Source: CAYFFO01 sp964342485 (GTDB lineage Bacteria; Chloroflexota; Dehalococcoidia; Lucifugimonadales; CAJWER01). From it: a DNA stretch of 46,519 nt. Shown here piece after piece: positions 1-8,530 of the stretch (positions within the stretch are counted from its first letter, which is position 1; each line of letters opens with the position of its first letter). The stretch is taken from contig CAYFFO010000016.1 in NCBI GenBank assembly GCA_964342485.1, positions 1 through 46,519 of the forward strand, read 5' to 3'. Under the pieces are notes generated by a model. It did no database searches. It was not told the DNA's origin and saw only the letters and a program-made list of their open reading frames with translations. Position numbers and translations under genes: made by a program.

Positions 1-866
1 CTGATAAGTTATCAGTCGTTTCAGATCTATTTAAACAACAAATACGGATAGATGAAATTCCGAATGTTAGCCGGTACGATCCTGAGTTACTAGATGTTTT
101 CCATGAATATCATACATGGGGCTCATTTTTCGAAGGTAATAGACAATCAGAGACTATAAAACCCGATATGGGTATGTCTTATAATTTGGCCGAAGCTTTT
201 GGTCATATACCGAGAGGGGAACAGACGGACTTTTTATATCAAGAACAGTCTATTGAAATAGTGCCAGTTAACGATAAATCAACTGATCTTGAAAATAGTA
301 GTTCACTTTATGAAATAATTGATAACTTGGATGTTGCCGATGATTGGAAATATACGAGTATTAACCCTAGAAATAAATTCCCCAGTCGATTAGGTATTTT
401 AGAAAATAATGATCCAGTCCTTAGGATGGTAATTCCGGCAGTCGATATAGATTCTCTAGTCACTCAATTAAGCCTGGTGGACACAAAAGATGGCAAAGCT
501 TGGCAAAATCCAAAAAATGTAGTTGGTCATATACAATCGTCTTCTTCAATAGAGATACCATCCAAAGGTTGGTATTTTGGACATTTAGAGAGCCCTATTC
601 TTGGTAATGGAAACGTCTTTAATAAACTACCAATATTCGCTGATTTAATTAGAGAGAAAGGTGATGAATCTTTTCATATCTTTTTGGAAACTAATAATCA
701 CAAGTTTATATATAATGCATATAGAACAGAAATGCTTCATAAAGATGATTTAGAAGTTTTTGACTTAGGGCAAAACGAGATTATTTTAGTTACCTGTTAT
801 CCTCATTTCATATATGATCATAGGCTATTAGTCAGAGCTTATTTAGTAGGTATTTTTGAATATTAA
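1..866 (+). CDS. Sortase family protein, 5' end outside window
   Basis: The C-terminal half reads as a sortase, a membrane-anchored cysteine transpeptidase that cuts a sorting signal and joins surface proteins to the cell envelope. The catalytic triad can be placed: His at 582-584 in FGHLES, Cys at 795-797 in ILVTCYP, and the downstream Arg in DHRLLVRA (822-824). Upstream, RMVIPAVDID and NVVGH match the first sortase strands. The frame is open leftwards from the ATG at 168 to the window edge with no stop, so 168 is not the start and the N-terminal part is missing; 287 residues are visible. The spacing resembles class D/E enzymes, but class is not settled. No LPxTG-type substrate was seen in the window. 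Confidence 0.75.
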   Translation, partial: DKLSVVSDLFKQQIRIDEIPNVSRYDPELLDVFHEYHTWGSFFEGNRQSETIKPDMGMSYNLAEAFGHIPRGEQTDFLYQEQSIEIVPVNDKSTDLENSSSLYEIIDNLDVADDWKYTSINPRNKFPSRLGILENNDPVLRMVIPAVDIDSLVTQLSLVDTKDGKAWQNPKNVVGHIQSSSSIEIPSKGWYFGHLESPILGNGNVFNKLPIFADLIREKGDESFHIFLETNNHKFIYNAYRTEMLHKDDLEVFDLGQNEIILVTCYPHFIYDHRLLVRAYLVGIFEY

Positions 867-1005
867 GCAAGTGGACCCATTTTGTAAATCATGTTTTATC
901 TATTCACACGTTAAAAATGTTGAGGTCAATTTGGTATTTGGACAGGATTTTAGGGGATAGAAATATTTAATTTTTTTGTCTTATGAAGGCGAGTTATTAT
1001 TTGTG

Positions 1006-1545
1006 ATGCCCAAAACTTTAAAAATAGCCATATTTTCCATTTTGTTGATTGTGTTTATATCTTTTATTTCTCTAATGGCTATTGGTTTATCGGGGAAAAG
1101 ACCTGTGACCGGTCAAAGTGGATTTACACTGATAGGAAATACTGCTCCAGATTTTAATTTGATTCTTTTTGATCGGAATGAATTTACTTTGAGTGATTAT
1201 TATGGGTCACCAATAGTATTAAATTTTTGGGCATCTTGGTGTGCGCCTTGTAGGGATGAAGCTATATCTCTTGAGAAATCTTGGAACAAATACGCAGGTT
1301 TAGGGGTAAAGTTTGTTGGGGTTGATTTACAAGATAATGAACCTGATGCTCTTTCTTACATCAAGGAATTTGGCATATCTTATCCGAACGGTCGTGATAA
1401 GGATGGTAAGATTACAATCGATTATGGAATCGTAGGGATGCCAGTGACATTTTTTGTTGACAGAAACGGGCTAGTGGTAGATAGATGGGTGGGTGCAATT
1501 TCTGAAAAGACTTTAATGGAATCTATAGAATTAATATTGAGATAG
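1006..1545 (+). CDS. TlpA/ResA-like membrane-anchored thioredoxin
   Basis: This is an extracytoplasmic thiol-disulfide oxidoreductase of the TlpA/ResA type. It has one N-terminal membrane segment (about residues 5-27) and then a thioredoxin fold starting at APDFNL, with the redox motif WCAPC (Cys79, Cys82) and a cis-Pro region at GMPVTFF. It likely reduces disulfides in exported proteins such as apocytochromes or helps thiol repair; the substrate is not evident. The frame can be opened to a TTG at 976, but that adds residues before the membrane segment with no ribosome site. GAAGGCGAG at 985-993 precedes the GTG at 1003 and ATG at 1006, so 1006 was chosen. It lies 139 bases after the sortase gene on the same strand. 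Confidence 0.85.
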   Translation: MPKTLKIAIFSILLIVFISFISLMAIGLSGKRPVTGQSGFTLIGNTAPDFNLILFDRNEFTLSDYYGSPIVLNFWASWCAPCRDEAISLEKSWNKYAGLGVKFVGVDLQDNEPDALSYIKEFGISYPNGRDKDGKITIDYGIVGMPVTFFVDRNGLVVDRWVGAISEKTLMESIELILR

Positions 1546-1668
1546 ATTCATAATTTTGATGATTTTAATTCCGTTATTGGTATTTTTGTAGAATACGGTT
1601 CTGGGTGGTACCCTTCAATAAACAACCTATCCTAGACAAAATATTATTTTATTAATAGGAGAATATAA

Positions 1669-2532
1669 TTGGCTGTAATTCATATTCTTGGTGCTGGAAC
1701 CCCCACTCCAACTTCAGATCGTTTTGGGTCGTCTTATGTTGTGGAATTGAGCAGTGAGAAGATAATGATAGATTGTGGGCCTGCTACTACGCATAAAATG
1801 GTTAAGGCGGGTCTGTGGCCTACTGAAATAGATTATCTGTTTTTTACCCATCACCATTTTGACCATGATGTAGATTTTCCATGTTTTTTACTAACTCGAT
1901 GGGATCAAAGTATTGGCATCGAAAAAACATTACGTATCTTTGGTCCAACTCTTACAGAGAAAATTACCGATGGTCTTCTTAATGAAAATGGTGGATTATT
2001 TGCACATGATTGGAAAACTAGAGTTAATAATCCGGATAGCCAACAGGCTCATGTCAATAGAGGGGGTACCTTACCAAGGAAACCACCAAACTTCATCGTT
2101 AAGGATATCGGGCCTGGAGTGGTTTATGAGGGTACGAATTGGAAAATAACTGCATCAGAGGCTGAGCATGTTCAGCCTTATCTGGATTCACTAGCTTACA
2201 GGATTGATAGTTCTGAAGGATCAATGGTTTTTACAGGTGATACTCAGCCTTGTCAATCAGTTATAGACTTGTCTATGAATGCAGATATTATGGTTTGCAT
2301 GTGTTGGGATGACCAAGAATCAATGAATATTAATGGAGAATCCTATAGACAGTGTGGCACAGTGGGAGCTGCAGAGATGGCCCAAAAAGCCAGAGTAAAA
2401 AAATTGGTTTTAGTGCATATTGGTCCGAATCTTTCATTGCATGGTAAACGAGAAAAAGGTATTGGAGATATCAAATCAATTTTTGATGGAGATGTGGTTT
2501 TCTCTGATGAACTCATGTCGGTGGATGTTTGA
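1669..2532 (+). CDS. MBL-fold metallo-hydrolase, copy 1
   Basis: This is a metallo-beta-lactamase-fold hydrolase of 287 residues with the layout of the RNase Z/arylsulfatase-like branch. The dinuclear metal ligands are intact: HHHFDH (His61, His63, Asp65, His66), His167 in AEHVQP, Asp191 in FTGDT and His250 in LVHIG. The N-terminus GAGTPTPTSDRFGSS is typical of this branch. The start is TTG at 1669, supported by AGGAG at 1657-1661. It is followed 16 bases later by a close paralogue, and a third copy lies on the minus strand at 32974-33834. It lacks any obvious RNase Z tRNA-binding exosite arm, so a small-molecule ester or sulfate substrate is as likely as RNA. The substrate is unknown. Confidence 0.85.
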   Translation: MAVIHILGAGTPTPTSDRFGSSYVVELSSEKIMIDCGPATTHKMVKAGLWPTEIDYLFFTHHHFDHDVDFPCFLLTRWDQSIGIEKTLRIFGPTLTEKITDGLLNENGGLFAHDWKTRVNNPDSQQAHVNRGGTLPRKPPNFIVKDIGPGVVYEGTNWKITASEAEHVQPYLDSLAYRIDSSEGSMVFTGDTQPCQSVIDLSMNADIMVCMCWDDQESMNINGESYRQCGTVGAAEMAQKARVKKLVLVHIGPNLSLHGKREKGIGDIKSIFDGDVVFSDELMSVDV

Positions 2533-2548
2533 TGTATAGGAGATATAA

Positions 2549-3415
2549 ATGACAAGAGCGAAAATACATATTCTTGGGGCAGGTACACCTACACCAACAA
2601 CAGAACGATTCGGGTCTTCATTTGTTGCAGAAGTAGCTGGGGTTAAAATCATGATTGATTGTGGTCCTGCAGCAACTCATAAATTGGTTAAGGCTGGACT
2701 TTGGCCCACAGAAATAGATTATGTGTTTTTTACCCATCATCATTTTGATCATGATGTGGATTTCCCTTGTTTTCTCCTATGTAGATGGGATCAAAGCATA
2801 GGTCAGGAATCGAAACTGCAGGTATTCGGACCTACTTTAACAGAGGAATTTACAAATGGTATTATCGGCCCTGAAGGAGTTTTTGCTCATGACTGGCGGG
2901 CTAGAATTAATCACCCTACCAGTCAGCAGGTTTATGTAAATCGCGGCGGTAATTTGCCGAGAAAACCTCCGGAAGTTTCAGTTAAAGATGTAGGGCCTGG
3001 CAAGGTGTATTCTGGTGTGAACTGGGAAATGACTGCATCACATGCACAACATGCTCAACCGTGGTTAGATTCACTTGCATATCGTATTGACAGTAATGAG
3101 GGAAGTATGGTCTTTACTGGGGATACTGAACCTTGTGAAGATGTGATAAAGCTTGCGAAAGATGCTGATGTCATGTTTTGCATGTGTTGGGATGATGAAG
3201 AAACAATGATAGAAAACAAGGAATCTCATGGAGTTTGTGGCACTCTAGGTGCGGCTAATATGGCTCAAGAAGCAGGAGTCAAGAAACTTGTTTTAACCCA
3301 TTTAGGTCCTAATATAGCTAGACATCCGATTATGGAAAAGGGTATCGGAGATGTGAAAAAATATTATGACGGGGAATTGATATTTTCTGATGAACTGCTA
3401 TCTGTTGATGTTTAG
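2549..3415 (+). CDS. MBL-fold metallo-hydrolase, copy 2
   Basis: This is the tandem paralogue of the preceding gene, 288 residues, and it aligns over its full length with almost no gaps. The metal ligands are conserved (HHHFDH at 62-67, a His in AQHAQP, Asp in FTGDT, His in LTHLG). The central segment with HDW and NRGGNLPRKPP is shared with copy 1. ATG at 2549 has AGGAG at 2538-2542, and the 16-base gap indicates cotranscription with copy 1. Changes cluster around the region that would line the active site (for example AQHAQPW against AEHVQPY), which may mean different substrates. The function of this family member is not known to me. Confidence 0.85.
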   Translation: MTRAKIHILGAGTPTPTTERFGSSFVAEVAGVKIMIDCGPAATHKLVKAGLWPTEIDYVFFTHHHFDHDVDFPCFLLCRWDQSIGQESKLQVFGPTLTEEFTNGIIGPEGVFAHDWRARINHPTSQQVYVNRGGNLPRKPPEVSVKDVGPGKVYSGVNWEMTASHAQHAQPWLDSLAYRIDSNEGSMVFTGDTEPCEDVIKLAKDADVMFCMCWDDEETMIENKESHGVCGTLGAANMAQEAGVKKLVLTHLGPNIARHPIMEKGIGDVKKYYDGELIFSDELLSVDV

Positions 3416-3464
3416 AACAAAGCTTTCAATCCAGCATTTTTTAACATGTATTTGATGGTGATAA

Positions 3465-6400
3465 ATGTCTCTCAATCAACTTCCTAGATTACTGGCAGAA
3501 ATGCCGGAATTTAAGAGGATTATTTCTGATATAAATAAAAATGGTGATACGAACCTAAAGATACAATTAATGTCCGAAGCCATTCCCTTTATACTTGCAG
3601 GACTTTCTCTTTTTGATAATAAAACGATTATGGTGCTGGTTTCAAAACCAGAAGATGCTCGTGTTTTATATGACCAGCTTTTGATTTGGATTGATAAAAA
3701 AACTCAATTAATATTATTTCCTGAAACTGAAAATATGCCATTTGAAAGGATTGTTCCAGACGTTAGTGTCGGTCAAGATAGGCTTAGAGGATTGCGTGCA
3801 ATAGCAGATATTGGAAACACTCCCACAATTGTTATAGCGTCTAATACGGCTATTTCTCAAAAAACAATTAATCGTAATCTTTTCGAACATAATTTTCATC
3901 GATTAACTGTGGGCGAGGAAATTATTCTGGAGGAAGTAATAGAATCTTGGATTAGATTGGGTTATGTCATGGAAACTATGACTGAAACAATGGGAAGTTT
4001 CAGTAGAAGGGGTGGGATATTGGATGTATTTCCGGTCGATTCGGCTTACCCATACAGGATTGAACTAATGGGTAACGAAATCGATTCTATCCGACGATTC
4101 GATCCAGAAAACCAACTTTCATTGGATAAGGTCGATTCAGTCCAGATTTTCCCAGCTAAAGAAACACTTCCTTCAATGGCAGAGGATCGCAAGTTTAGAA
4201 ACCTGATGCAAAATATTGATATGTCGAATTGTACTGATCAAGTAAAACAACGATTCGATGAAGAAATCAATTTATTACACAGAGGCTCTTATATTGATAA
4301 TAGCGATTTTTATTCTGGGTTATTTCAAGATGGTTCTGTTTTTGATTATCTACCAGATAAAACCATAGTAATTAAAGTTAATAGCAATGAATTAGATAGA
4401 GTGCAAAGTGACAGGGATGAACGTATTTGTAAAATACGTAGAATTAAAGAAGACCGTGGAGAACTTCCTCTTCATTTCCCATCCTCTTATTTTACTGGTA
4501 AAGATATTGAAAATTTCGTCTCGAAAATTACACACAACATAGAAATAAATCCATGGGGTGTAGCAGATTTGGGTTTTCAAGATTTTTATCAAATCGAGAT
4601 TATGAAAACCCAATCGTTTTTTGGTGACTTGAACTCTTTTATGGATAGAATTAAAGACCTTTCTTCCAAGGATCACAGAGTGGTGATTGTTTCTTCGTCC
4701 TCAAAGCGACTTTCCGAAATAATCGAAGGTTCAGGATTGGAACTTCAAGGTGATATTAATCTAGATAGTAAACAAATGCTTAAAGGAAATACTGTCACTA
4801 TTTTGAAGGATACAGGAGGTTTAGCAGACGGGATTTCACTTAGTACTAAATATTTGAAATTTAGTGTATTTAGCGATTCGGAGATATTTGGTATAAGGAA
4901 GAAGCGTCGGACTTCTAAGCAACGTTCCACACAAAGAGCTAAGTTACTCCAAGAATTAAAACCAGGAGATTATGTTGTACATGTAGAACATGGAGTAGGT
5001 AAATTCATTGGTACAGGGAACGCACAGACCGATAAAAGTGGTCAAGAATACTTGATTTTAACTTATGCTAAAGACGATCAGCTATTTGTTCCTATGTATC
5101 ATATTGATAGAGTCACAAGATATGTGGCCCCTTTAGACCGGCCGCCATCTCTTAACAGGCTTGGTACAGAAGAATGGAATAGGACAAAGAAAAGAGTTGA
5201 AAGAGCTACTAATGAGATGGCGGGTGAATTGTTGTCTCTTTATGCTTCTAGAGAATTGCTAGGGGGGTATGTATATCCAGATGATACTCCATGGCAAATT
5301 GAACTCGAAGACTCTTTTCCTTATGAAGAAACGGATGAACAAAACCAAGCGATAGCTCATGTTAAGGCTGACATGGAAACAAATAAGCCTATGGATCGAC
5401 TTATTTGTGGGGATGTAGGTTATGGTAAAACAGAAGTGGCTTTAAGAGCTGCATTTAAGGCGGTTAATGCTGGGAAACAGGTCGCGATTCTTGTCCCAAC
5501 AACAGTTTTAGCCCAACAGCATTTTGTTACATTTACAGACAGACTGAAAGCCTTCCCTGTATCTGTAGAGGTTTTAAGTAGATTCCGAACTGGAGCAGAT
5601 CAAAAAACGTTGGTTAAATCATTGGCTTCAGGTGCAGTCGATATTTGTATAGGAACACATAGATTGCTGCAAAAGGATGTATTTTTCAAAGATCTTGGAT
5701 TAGTAGTTATTGATGAAGAGCAAAGATTTGGAGTTGCCCATAAGGAACGGCTTAAGGAAATGAGAACTGAAGTAGATGTTTTGACTCTTACTGCCACACC
5801 TATACCGAGAACACTACATCTATCTTTAGTGGGGATAAGAGATATGAGTATGATCACAACACCTCCAGAGAATAGATTACCCATAAAAACTTATGTATCT
5901 GAGTTCGGAGATGATTTGATAATTGAAGCAATAAGGAGAGAATTAGATCGACAAGGTCAAGTCTTTTTTGTTCATAATCGGGTCCATAACATCAGTTACA
6001 TTGCTGATTATATTCAAAAACTTGTACCGGAAGCACGGATAGGAGTTGCTCACGGGCAGATGCAAGAAAAGGAACTTGAAAAAGCAATGCTGGAATTTGC
6101 CGAAGGTTTAAAGGATGTTTTAGTTTGTACTACTATAATAGAATCAGGTCTTGATATACCTAACGCTAACTCAATGATTGTAAATCGAGCTGATACTTTT
6201 GGCCTGTCTCAACTGTACCAGTTGAGAGGTAGAGTTGGCCGTGGTGCCCGGAGAGCGTACTCTTATCTTTTGATTCCATCTGATCGTAACATCCGTGAAA
6301 TTTCGGAGAAACGATTAAAGACTATGTTAGAGGCAAATGAATTGGGAGCCGGTTTCCAAATAGCTATGAAAGATTTGGAAATTAGAGGAGCAGGTAACGT

Positions 6401-7037
6401 ACTAGGATCAAAACAAAGTGGGCATATAGCTTCAGTTGGTTTTGATTTATATACCAAATTACTGGAAGAATCGGTCGAAACTCTTAGGGAACAGTCAATA
6501 AGGACTGAATCTCTTAACAATATTGACAACTTTGACGAAGAAGGCTTAGTTAAAACAAACAATAAAGATGTTCAATACGGTACTAGTATTGAAATTGATA
6601 TTCCAGCTAACATCCCAACGAATTATGTGGGTGATTTATCTTCCCGGTTGGATCTTTACAGACGCATTTCTGTCGCCGATACACCAAGTTGCTTAACTGA
6701 TTTACTCAATGAAATGCAGGATAGGTTTGGTATTATCCCTTTACAAGTTGTAAATTTGATTACCTTATCGCAATTGAGGATTACAGCTTCTAGTATTGGA
6801 GTTGAAAAAATTTATCGTGAACGAAACAAAGTAATTATTAAGTTCCATCATGACATCGGTTCTAGTAGAAATATTTTGATGAAGATTCTTGGTTCTAAGG
6901 TTAGAATTGGAAATAACCAAATATATTTCAATGTTGAAATTAATCAAGACAGGTTGGATAAATATCTTATTACTATGATCGATAAAATTTCTGATTTTAT
7001 GCTTGGGTTACCTGTAGAATTTAAATCTAACTCTTAA
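3465..7037 (+). CDS. mfd: Transcription-repair coupling factor Mfd
   Basis: Mfd is an ATP-dependent DNA translocase that removes RNA polymerase stalled at lesions and recruits UvrA. At 1190 residues it has the usual length and order: a UvrB-like N-terminal part with SFSRRGGILDVFP near residue 180; an RNA-polymerase-interacting domain containing GDYVVHVEHGVGKF; and the RecG-like motor with Walker A GDVGYGKT (about 648), the DEEQ box DEEQRFG (about 750), motif III TATPIPRTL and motif VI QLRGRVGRG. A TRCF C-terminal domain begins near MQDRFG. The ATG at 3465 has only a weak ribosome site. It starts 49 bases after the second MBL gene and could be read through from it. The identification is secure. 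Confidence 0.97.
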   Translation: MSLNQLPRLLAEMPEFKRIISDINKNGDTNLKIQLMSEAIPFILAGLSLFDNKTIMVLVSKPEDARVLYDQLLIWIDKKTQLILFPETENMPFERIVPDVSVGQDRLRGLRAIADIGNTPTIVIASNTAISQKTINRNLFEHNFHRLTVGEEIILEEVIESWIRLGYVMETMTETMGSFSRRGGILDVFPVDSAYPYRIELMGNEIDSIRRFDPENQLSLDKVDSVQIFPAKETLPSMAEDRKFRNLMQNIDMSNCTDQVKQRFDEEINLLHRGSYIDNSDFYSGLFQDGSVFDYLPDKTIVIKVNSNELDRVQSDRDERICKIRRIKEDRGELPLHFPSSYFTGKDIENFVSKITHNIEINPWGVADLGFQDFYQIEIMKTQSFFGDLNSFMDRIKDLSSKDHRVVIVSSSSKRLSEIIEGSGLELQGDINLDSKQMLKGNTVTILKDTGGLADGISLSTKYLKFSVFSDSEIFGIRKKRRTSKQRSTQRAKLLQELKPGDYVVHVEHGVGKFIGTGNAQTDKSGQEYLILTYAKDDQLFVPMYHIDRVTRYVAPLDRPPSLNRLGTEEWNRTKKRVERATNEMAGELLSLYASRELLGGYVYPDDTPWQIELEDSFPYEETDEQNQAIAHVKADMETNKPMDRLICGDVGYGKTEVALRAAFKAVNAGKQVAILVPTTVLAQQHFVTFTDRLKAFPVSVEVLSRFRTGADQKTLVKSLASGAVDICIGTHRLLQKDVFFKDLGLVVIDEEQRFGVAHKERLKEMRTEVDVLTLTATPIPRTLHLSLVGIRDMSMITTPPENRLPIKTYVSEFGDDLIIEAIRRELDRQGQVFFVHNRVHNISYIADYIQKLVPEARIGVAHGQMQEKELEKAMLEFAEGLKDVLVCTTIIESGLDIPNANSMIVNRADTFGLSQLYQLRGRVGRGARRAYSYLLIPSDRNIREISEKRLKTMLEANELGAGFQIAMKDLEIRGAGNVLGSKQSGHIASVGFDLYTKLLEESVETLREQSIRTESLNNIDNFDEEGLVKTNNKDVQYGTSIEIDIPANIPTNYVGDLSSRLDLYRRISVADTPSCLTDLLNEMQDRFGIIPLQVVNLITLSQLRITASSIGVEKIYRERNKVIIKFHHDIGSSRNILMKILGSKVRIGNNQIYFNVEINQDRLDKYLITMIDKISDFMLGLPVEFKSNS

Positions 7038-7085
7038 GCGCCGAATTTATATTTTTCGAATTAATATAATACTGTTTTTATTGGA

Positions 7086-7114
7086 TTGATTTATTATTCA
7101 GTAACTTCTATCCT
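7086..7114 (+). promoter_or_regulatory. Candidate sigma70-type promoter for 7145 gene
   Basis: TTGATT at 7086-7091 and TATCCT at 7109-7114 are separated by 17 bases, which would place a transcript start near 7121 and a leader of roughly 24 bases. The match is moderate only. The 107-base gap after mfd contains no clear terminator. Confidence 0.3.
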
Positions 7115-7144
7115 ATTTTTATCTAGTATGGGTGATATTTTTAA

Positions 7145-8482
7145 ATGAGAGATAAACTGTTTGCTTTAGACGAGAATAATACTCCAATTGGTGTGGCTAT
7201 TATTGGTTGTGGCAGATTTGGTTCTATGATGGTCTCTCAAATTATGAGGGCTCCTGGGATGAGTCTATCTGTTATATGTGATATTGATATCGAAAAAGCT
7301 AAGGCATCTTTAGTTTTAAGTAGTGGAGGCTCAGCCGATTTTATAACTACTACTACATTATCTAAAGCCAATCACGAAATTGAAAATGGCAGAATTGTTG
7401 TTACAGAAGATGTTGATGTAGCAATACAGTCAAATGTTGATGTTATTGTTGAAGCAACTGGAAATCCTGATGTGGGTTCACGAAACATTTTCAATTCAAT
7501 AATGCACGGTAGGCATGTAGTTAATGTTACTGTCGAAGCAGATGCTCTTGTAGGACCTTTCCTGAAAAAATTAGCTGATAAAGTTGGCGTTGTCTACTCA
7601 CTGGTTTATGGTGATCAGCCGGGAAATATTGAAGAACTTTATGACTGGGCTCTCAGTAATGGGTTTGAAGTTATTGCGGCTGGGAAAGGGACTCGTTATA
7701 TTCCTGAATTTCGCAAGGGTAACTATGAACAAGCTCTGTCGAGATATGGGATTGATAATGACGAAAGTTCGGCATCTGACCTTAACCCTCAGATGTATAA
7801 TTCTTTCCAAGATGGAACAAAATCTGCTATTGAAATGTGTGCCGTTTCAAATATGACTGGATTGATACCAGATATTCCTGGAATGCACCAACCTTCTGCA
7901 GGAATTGATGAAATGATCCAAATTTTGAGGCCGGTTGAAGATGGTGGAATCTTGAAACAAAGAGGAGTGGTGGAGGTAGTGAGTTGTATTAGATCTGATG
8001 GTTCGGACGTTCCAAATCCCATGAGATGGGGTGTCTATGTAGTTATCACAACCGATAGTGATTATTTATTGAGTTGTTTAAGCGACTATGGAGTAATTAT
8101 GGATGATATGGGCAAATATGGTCTCATGTATAGGCCTTATCACTTAGTAGGTATGGAGGCACCAATTTCAATAGGTAAAGCTGTTATTTATGGAGAGTCC
8201 ACTGGAGCTCCAATTATGTCTATTGGAGAAGTTGTTGCTAAAGCTAAAAGAAATTTGCAAGTGGGAGATTTACTAGATGGAGAGGGTGGTAATAGCGTCT
8301 TTGGTGAGTTAGTAGAAAAAAAACATTCTGTTAATAATTGTTTTCTTCCTATTGGTTTAACAGATAAAGCTCGAGTTATAAGATCGGTTGATGAAGATTC
8401 AAGTTTGACTTACGATGATGTTACGCTTCCAGAAACTTTCGTAGGTAATCTTCTAAGATTGCATACTGACACATCGATCTAA
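7145..8482 (+). CDS. Homoserine-dehydrogenase-like oxidoreductase with SAF domain
   Basis: This is a 445-residue NAD(P)-dependent dehydrogenase of the COG4091 type. An N-terminal Rossmann fold carries GCGRFG (residues 21-26) and EATGNPDVG. A central region resembles homoserine dehydrogenase (GDQPGNIEELYDW, AAGKGTRY). The C-terminal part (from about residue 350) reads as an SAF-like domain, the fold found in FlgA, sialic acid synthase and antifreeze proteins. In the absence of a threonine-pathway neighbour a true homoserine dehydrogenase role is unlikely. Relatives are often found in carbohydrate or acid catabolic clusters, so a polyol or sugar-acid substrate is plausible, but this is inference. 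It stands alone between mfd and a convergent ThDP enzyme gene. Confidence 0.75.
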   Translation: MRDKLFALDENNTPIGVAIIGCGRFGSMMVSQIMRAPGMSLSVICDIDIEKAKASLVLSSGGSADFITTTTLSKANHEIENGRIVVTEDVDVAIQSNVDVIVEATGNPDVGSRNIFNSIMHGRHVVNVTVEADALVGPFLKKLADKVGVVYSLVYGDQPGNIEELYDWALSNGFEVIAAGKGTRYIPEFRKGNYEQALSRYGIDNDESSASDLNPQMYNSFQDGTKSAIEMCAVSNMTGLIPDIPGMHQPSAGIDEMIQILRPVEDGGILKQRGVVEVVSCIRSDGSDVPNPMRWGVYVVITTDSDYLLSCLSDYGVIMDDMGKYGLMYRPYHLVGMEAPISIGKAVIYGESTGAPIMSIGEVVAKAKRNLQVGDLLDGEGGNSVFGELVEKKHSVNNCFLPIGLTDKARVIRSVDEDSSLTYDDVTLPETFVGNLLRLHTDTSI

Positions 8483-8530
8483 GCTGAATAAATTTCATGT
8501 AGAAATTGTTTTAGATAAATTTTCTGGAAA

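Noticed and set aside
1601..1614. GGGTGGTACCC resembling a T-box core
   Set aside because: The gap is only 123 bases, with no Stem I, specifier loop or following terminator, and the downstream gene is not amino-acid related.
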